In this document: positions 5,065-8,962 of the stretch, piece after piece
Layout of the letters: each line of letters opens with the position of its first letter
Numbering within the stretch: the first letter of the stretch is position 1
Source: Caulobacteraceae bacterium
GTDB lineage: Bacteria; Pseudomonadota; Alphaproteobacteria; Caulobacterales; Caulobacteraceae
Assembly: GCA_003136615.1 (NCBI GenBank)
Contig: PLFA01000069.1
Location: 4,176-13,137, forward strand
DNA length: 8,962 nt
Direction of reading: 5' to 3'
The notes under the pieces: model-generated
What the model was told of the DNA's origin: nothing
The model's database searches: none
What the model saw: only the letters and a program-made list of their open reading frames with translations
Program-made: the position numbers and the translations under genes

Positions 5065-7395
5065 CTAAATCAGGGACGCCACGGCGTCGAGGATGGCCCC
5101 CGCGTCCAGCCCATAGGCCTCGTAGAGGGCCTGAATGTCCCCCGACTGGCCGAATCGCTGGACCCCCAAGGCGGCGACACGATGCCCGCGAACGCCCCCC
5201 AGCCAGGAAAGCGTTGCGGGCGGCCCGTCAACGACAGTGACGAGGCCCGCGTCGGGAGCCAGACGGCCGAGGAGCTTCCGGGCATGGGAACCAGCCCCCC
5301 GATGGCATTCCAATGACCAGTCGCGGTGCAACAAATCCGGGCTTGGCACCGCCAGGAGGCCGGCGTCCGGCGCATCCTCCAACACCTGCGCGAAGGCGTC
5401 CAGCACCTCCGGCGCCACCGCCCCTGTGTAGGCCAGAGCCAGGCTGGCGCCCTCCCCCGGCTCGACCTGCCAGTAGGCGCCCGCCAACATATCCGCGCGC
5501 CAGTTGGATCCCACGGGTCGATGCGGCTGTTCCAGGCTGCGGGTCGAGAGGCGCAGATAGACCGAACCGCCGTCGCTCTCCTGCATGTGGCTAAAGGCCC
5601 AGCGCAGTATCTCGGTCAGTTCGTCGACGAAGGCCGGCTCGAAATAGGTGAGGCCGGGCTGGGCCATGCCGATGAGCGGCGTATGGATCGACTGGTGCGC
5701 CCCGCCTTCAGGCGCAAGGGTAAGACCAGAGGGCGTCGCCACCAGCAGAAAGCGGGCGTCCTGATAGCAGGCATAGTTCAGCGCATCGAGGCCGCGATTA
5801 ATGAACGGGTCATAGAGCGTGCCGATGGGAATCACGCGGCGGCCGAAGATCTCGCCTGTCAGGCCAAGGGCGCCAAGCAGGAGAAACAGATTGCTCTCGG
5901 CGATGCCCAGTTCGATGTGCTGGCCCTTGGGCCCCATGATCCAACGCTGGGGCGAGGCGATGGAAGCCTCGCGGAATCTGTCATTTCGCGCCGTGGTGGA
6001 GAACAGGCCGCGCTGATTGACCCAGCCGCCGAGATTGGTGGACACGGTGACGTCAGGCGAGGTCGTAACGATTGCGTCAGCCAAGGGTCCGCCCGCGCGC
6101 GCCAGGTCATTAAGGATCTTGCCGAACGCCACCTGGGTCGATTGCCGGCCCGACGGCGCGGGAAAATGCTCGGCGTCCGGCACCTCCACGAGGGGCGCCT
6201 CGGCGCCGGCCTTGCGCGCGGCGAAGGGCGTGGCGGCGATGAAGGCTTCGTAGTCGGCGCCGGGCCTGGGCAATCCAGCCCACGGCGCCCACTCCTCGCC
6301 CTCGGGCACGCCCAAGCGGCCGCGAAAAGCCTCCATCTGCCCGGGGGTCATCAGGCCGGAATGGTTGTCCTTGTGCCCCTGGAACGGCAGGCCAAAGCCC
6401 TTAATCGTGTAGATGATGAAGAACTTGGGCTTATCGTCCCGCACGGCCCGAAAGGCGTCCAGCAACAGGCCCAGATCATGGCCGGCGAGATTCGTCATAA
6501 GGCCAGAGAGGCTCGCGTCATCGTGCTGGGCCAGGAGGGCCTCAACGCCGGGCACGCCTGAAAGGTCGGCAAGGATCCTGGCGCGCCAGGCGCCGCCGCC
6601 CTGGAAGCTCAGGGCCGCGTAGAGATCATTGGGGCACTCATCAATCCAGGCGCGCAGGGCCTCCCCGCCGGGTTGGGCAAAAGCCTCCTCCAGGCGGCGG
6701 CCATATTTGAGCGTGATGACGTCCCAGCCGACCGCGGTGAAGATCTCGGAGAACCGCAGGAACATCCGCTCCGAGGTCGTCGCATCCAGGCTCTGGCGGT
6801 TATAATCCACCACCCACCAGCAGTTGCGCAGGTCGTGCTTGGCGCCCTCGATGATGCACTCATAGATGTTGCCTTCATCGAGCTCCGCATCCCCGAGAAG
6901 CGAGATCATCCGCCCCGCACGCTCGGGCGCGAGAAGATCGTGGGCGAGCAGATAGTCCTGGGCGATGGAGGCGAAGGCCGTCATGGCCACGCCCAGCCCT
7001 ACTGAGCCGGTGGAGAAATCCACATCATCCTTGTCCTTGGTCCGCGAGGGATAGGACTGGGCGCCGCCAAAGGCCCTGAAATTCTGGAGCTGATCGAGGC
7101 TCTGGCGCCCGGAGAGATACTGGATAGCATGGAAAACAGGACTGGCATGGGGCTTGACCGCCACCCGGTCCTCCGGATGAAGGACGCCGAAATAGAGGGC
7201 AGAAAGGATGGTCGCCAGGGAGGCCGAGGACGCCTGGTGTCCGCCGACCTTCAGGCCATCGCGGCTTTCGCGCAGGTGATTGGCGTTATGGATGGTCCAG
7301 GCCGACAGCCAATGAACCTTGGCGTCCAGCTCGCCGATGATATCAAGGGCGTTATTGGCGGGAGGTGCGGGCGCAAGCGAGGTCTTGGCGGTCAT
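5065..7395 (-). CDS. Transketolase-like / AceE-type thiamine-diphosphate enzyme
   Basis: A 776-residue cytosolic enzyme of the homodimeric 2-oxoacid dehydrogenase E1 / transketolase superfamily. The N-terminal TPP-binding domain shows GGHQASSAS (51-59), KPHASPVFHAIQYL (81-94), FSTGSVGLG (127-135), the TPP/Mg motif GDAELDEGN (168-176) and WWVVDYNRQSLD (193-204). Linker residues IKGFGLPFQGHKDNHSG (331-347) follow. The central pyrimidine-binding domain has ELGIAESN with the probable cofactor-activating E496, and a His loop PEGGAHQSIHTP (562-573) matching the EG-x-x-H region of AceE. A transketolase C-terminal domain ends the protein (GVQRFGQSGD, 744-753). NRQSLD and the His loop place it nearer AceE than classical transketolase, but it is shorter than E. 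coli AceE (about 887 residues). No lipoyl-E2 or E3 gene is adjacent, so its donor and acceptor are unknown. The ATG 7395 start lacks a strong ribosome binding site. Confidence 0.85.
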   Translation of the reverse strand: MTAKTSLAPAPPANNALDIIGELDAKVHWLSAWTIHNANHLRESRDGLKVGGHQASSASLATILSALYFGVLHPEDRVAVKPHASPVFHAIQYLSGRQSLDQLQNFRAFGGAQSYPSRTKDKDDVDFSTGSVGLGVAMTAFASIAQDYLLAHDLLAPERAGRMISLLGDAELDEGNIYECIIEGAKHDLRNCWWVVDYNRQSLDATTSERMFLRFSEIFTAVGWDVITLKYGRRLEEAFAQPGGEALRAWIDECPNDLYAALSFQGGGAWRARILADLSGVPGVEALLAQHDDASLSGLMTNLAGHDLGLLLDAFRAVRDDKPKFFIIYTIKGFGLPFQGHKDNHSGLMTPGQMEAFRGRLGVPEGEEWAPWAGLPRPGADYEAFIAATPFAARKAGAEAPLVEVPDAEHFPAPSGRQSTQVAFGKILNDLARAGGPLADAIVTTSPDVTVSTNLGGWVNQRGLFSTTARNDRFREASIASPQRWIMGPKGQHIELGIAESNLFLLLGALGLTGEIFGRRVIPIGTLYDPFINRGLDALNYACYQDARFLLVATPSGLTLAPEGGAHQSIHTPLIGMAQPGLTYFEPAFVDELTEILRWAFSHMQESDGGSVYLRLSTRSLEQPHRPVGSNWRADMLAGAYWQVEPGEGASLALAYTGAVAPEVLDAFAQVLEDAPDAGLLAVPSPDLLHRDWSLECHRGAGSHARKLLGRLAPDAGLVTVVDGPPATLSWLGGVRGHRVAALGVQRFGQSGDIQALYEAYGLDAGAILDAVASLI

Positions 7396-7526
7396 TGTCC
7401 GGAAAGATCTGCCCGTGGTGAAATCTGGATCGCTGCTCTACCCGGTCCCGCCGAGCGGGAGAAGACATGGCCCCATTGCCAAATTGAATAAGCAGCCCCC
7501 TCGAAGCGCCTCTTTGGAGACAGCCC
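7396..7526. promoter_or_regulatory. Divergent intergenic region (transketolase-like / secreted protein)
   Basis: These 131 nt separate divergent starts and must carry both promoters. A perfect hairpin TCCCGC-CGA-GCGGGA lies at 7446-7460. For the + strand gene, AAGACA (7462-7467), 16 nt, then TTGAAT (7484-7489) is a weak -35/-10 candidate, with GGAGA (7516-7520) as the ribosome binding site. I see no clear promoter toward the transketolase-like gene. Confidence 0.35.
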
Positions 7527-8216
7527 ATGACTGCTAGAGTTTCAGGCCCGGCTGCGGCCATTCTCGCCGGCTTGGCTGTGGTCGGTGTGAGCCTGGGGAA
7601 CGTGTCGCCTGGCCGCGCCCAGGGCGCGCCCGTCACCACTGCGGGCTATGAAATTACCGGCTTCCGGAGCGCCAAATTTGGCATGACCCCGGCCGAGGTG
7701 CGCGCGGCCGCGGCGAGAGACTTCGGCAATGTCCAACTTCTGGCGAACGCCAATCCCGCGGAGGGGACCGAGGCTCTCCAACTGGATTTGGCTCATCTCG
7801 ACCCAGGCCCAGGTCCCGCTCAGGCCACATATATATTCGGCGCCAGGAGCCACACACTTTCCCGGATAAATGTGGTCTGGGTTACCGGTCCCAATCCTAC
7901 GGCGGAGGAGCGAGCGGCCATCCTCAATGGGGCGGTTCTATTGGCCCATTACTTTCAGACCCTCCCGGCCCCTCTGAAGGCCAGCCTCGGCGCAAGGCCC
8001 ACGGGCCCAAACGCTTTGACCGTGTTCGCCGGGGTGGACCAGAAGGGGGCCGGGATCGAGTTAGCCGCGCAAGGCGTCAGCTATCAGATTGATCCAAAGG
8101 CCGGGGGAGTCTCGTCAGCTTCGCCCGCCCCCGCGGGGCCCGCCCTATTGCGGGTCTCTTACATCCGTGACGTCGCCAACCCGGACATCATCAAAATCGC
8201 GCCTGGCGCCTTTTAG
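7527..8216 (+). CDS. Secreted protein of unknown function
   Basis: A 229-residue protein that I cannot assign to a characterised family. An N-terminal signal peptide is likely: MTARVSG, a hydrophobic Ala/Leu/Val core at about 8-24, and a G-R-A-Q site near 29-32. The mature protein opens with YEITGFRSAKFGMTPAEVRAA (41-61). The FGMT-xx-EVR element resembles the 'this region is remodelled' type of short helix-start motif seen in many small secreted bacterial proteins. A middle segment has beta-strand character (TYIFGARSHTLSRINVVWVT, 101-120), then a helix (TAEERAAILNGAVLLAHYF, 125-143), and the C-terminus ends NPDIIKIAPGAF. There are no cysteines and no metal motif. ATG 7527 is well supported by GGAGA 6 nt upstream. 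It is convergent with the SOD gene and divergent from the transketolase-like gene, so it is probably a monocistronic periplasmic protein. Confidence 0.75.
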   Translation: MTARVSGPAAAILAGLAVVGVSLGNVSPGRAQGAPVTTAGYEITGFRSAKFGMTPAEVRAAAARDFGNVQLLANANPAEGTEALQLDLAHLDPGPGPAQATYIFGARSHTLSRINVVWVTGPNPTAEERAAILNGAVLLAHYFQTLPAPLKASLGARPTGPNALTVFAGVDQKGAGIELAAQGVSYQIDPKAGGVSSASPAPAGPALLRVSYIRDVANPDIIKIAPGAF

Positions 8217-8236
8217 GCCTGTCCCAAGGGTCAGGC
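8217..8236. terminator. Candidate bidirectional hairpin between convergent genes
   Basis: GCCTG (8217-8221) pairs with CAGGC (8232-8236). Inside it, after a T-T mismatch, CCC (8223-8225) faces GGG (8228-8230), making the whole element a near-perfect 20-nt palindrome. It begins directly after the TAG of the secreted-protein gene (8214-8216) and includes the stop of the SOD gene (8231-8233). Neither strand has a following U-run, so termination is inferred from position and symmetry only. Confidence 0.4.
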
Positions 8237-8881
8237 GGGGACCTTGTCGGAATCGGCATCGGCATAGGTCCACACCTGAGCGCCCCCTCGGGCCGAGAAC
8301 TGGCTCGCCGCGAAGCTCCAGTTGGGCAGGGCGTCAAACCACGCGGTCAGAAAGCCCTTCCGGTCGTTCTGGTGGTCCAGATAATAGGCGTGCTCCCACA
8401 GATCGCAGACCAGAAGGGGCGTGAGGCTCATTTTGCCCAGCGTATTGGCGGCGTCATGGGTCGTCAGAACCCTGAGGCCCCCCGCGCTCTCCGCGGCGAG
8501 CCACACCCAGCCGGACCCGAAATGCGCGGCGCCCTCCTTGATGAACAGGGTCTTGAGCTCCTCCAAACCGCCGAAGCTGGTGTCGATGGCCTCCTTGAGC
8601 TCAGCTTTGGGTTGCTGGCGATGCGGCGACATCGAGAGCCAGAAGAAGCTGTGGTTCCAGGCCTGGGCGGCGCTGTTGAAGAGCTTCTTGTCATCGGCCT
8701 TGTCAGCCTCGGCGATAATCGCCTCCAAGGAGTCGAAAGGCCGCCCCTTGGCCGCCACGAGCTCGTTGGTCGTCTTCACATAGCCCGCGTGGTGCTTGTC
8801 ATGGTGGAAGTGGAGCGTCCGCTCGGAAATGACGGGCTCCAGAGCTTTGTAATCATAGGGGAGTTCGGGAAGAACGATCAT
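8231..8881 (-). CDS. sodB: Superoxide dismutase, Fe-type (Fe/Mn family)
   Basis: A 216-residue enzyme that converts superoxide to hydrogen peroxide and oxygen, cytosolic because no signal peptide is present. Expected metal ligands are all there: H26 in HFHHDKHH, H77 in WNHSFFW, and D160 and H164 in DLWEHAYYLDH. Metal preference is read from the second-sphere residues. Gln at 73 (AAQAWNH) combined with Ala at 144 (THDAAN), where Mn enzymes usually have Gln, is the Fe-type pattern, although cambialistic use cannot be excluded. Other hallmarks are LPYDYKALEP near the start and GAAHFGSGWVWL (117-128). ATG 8881 is chosen because GGAG lies 7 nt upstream and the family begins just before LPELPYDY. 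An in-frame ATG at 8944 would add 21 residues without family similarity. The gene is probably monocistronic. Confidence 0.92.
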   Translation of the reverse strand: MIVLPELPYDYKALEPVISERTLHFHHDKHHAGYVKTTNELVAAKGRPFDSLEAIIAEADKADDKKLFNSAAQAWNHSFFWLSMSPHRQQPKAELKEAIDTSFGGLEELKTLFIKEGAAHFGSGWVWLAAESAGGLRVLTTHDAANTLGKMSLTPLLVCDLWEHAYYLDHQNDRKGFLTAWFDALPNWSFAASQFSARGGAQVWTYADADSDKVPA

Positions 8882-8888
8882 GGACGGG

Positions 8889-8892
8889 CTCC
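8889..8892 (-). promoter_or_regulatory. Ribosome binding site that decides the SOD start
   Basis: On the - strand GGAG precedes ATG 8881 by 7 nt. The alternative ATG at 8944 has a purine run (GGGGAGGG) abutting it with no spacing, so it is the poorer start. Confidence 0.55.
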
Positions 8893-8962
8893 GGGGGTCA
8901 GGTCTTAAGAACCCGCCCAAGGCCGGATGGTTCACCTCAATCATCCCTCCCCACCGGTTTAT

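Noticed and set aside
5326..6561. A 411-codon open frame on the + strand opposite the transketolase-like gene
   Set aside because: Low-information Arg/Gly/Ala/Gln composition and no motif. It is the complement of conserved TPP-enzyme sequence.

Overview
The window is GC-rich (about 60-65% G+C by eye). It carries seven complete protein genes, the tail of an eighth, and no RNA gene, insertion sequence, CRISPR array or prophage that I can recognise. A stand-alone SWIB protein, a secreted TraB/GumN protein, a GBBH/TmpA-type dioxygenase next to a PhnX-like tail, and an Fe-type superoxide dismutase together suggest an alphaproteobacterium, possibly a Rhizobiales or Caulobacterales relative. That placement is inferred from family resemblance, not from a marker gene.

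Layout. (1) 1-1246, + strand: the C-terminus of a probable phosphonoacetaldehyde hydrolase is followed after 2 nt by a 2-oxoglutarate/Fe(II) dioxygenase resembling TmpA/PhnY* and gamma-butyrobetaine hydroxylase. This looks like the end of a phosphonate-breakdown operon. (2) 1254-4548, - strand: two GT-B (GT4-like) glycosyltransferases overlap by 4 nt (GTGA), and a signal-peptide-bearing TraB/GumN protein follows 15-20 nt later. This is a compact three-gene operon, plausibly for a glycolipid or a cell-surface glycan. (3) 4653-4928, - strand: a 91-residue SWIB/MDM2-domain protein. (4) 5065-7395, - strand: a 776-residue thiamine-diphosphate enzyme of the AceE/transketolase type, without E2 or E3 neighbours. 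(5) 7527-8216, + strand: a secreted protein of unknown function, divergent from the transketolase-like gene. (6) 8231-8881, - strand: a cytosolic Fe-type superoxide dismutase.

The genes do not form one pathway. The dioxygenase operon and the glycosyltransferase operon converge at 1247-1253. The secreted-protein gene and the SOD gene converge at 8217-8230. At both junctions a short GC-rich hairpin spans the two stop codons. One speculative link is phosphate economy: phosphonate breakdown on one side, and possible phosphate-free glycolipid synthesis on the other. No Pho box was identified to support this.

Nothing here is clearly a new system. The most worthwhile leads are the substrate of the dioxygenase, whose N-terminal domain lacks the usual cysteines, the orphan AceE-like enzyme, and the unrecognised secreted protein.
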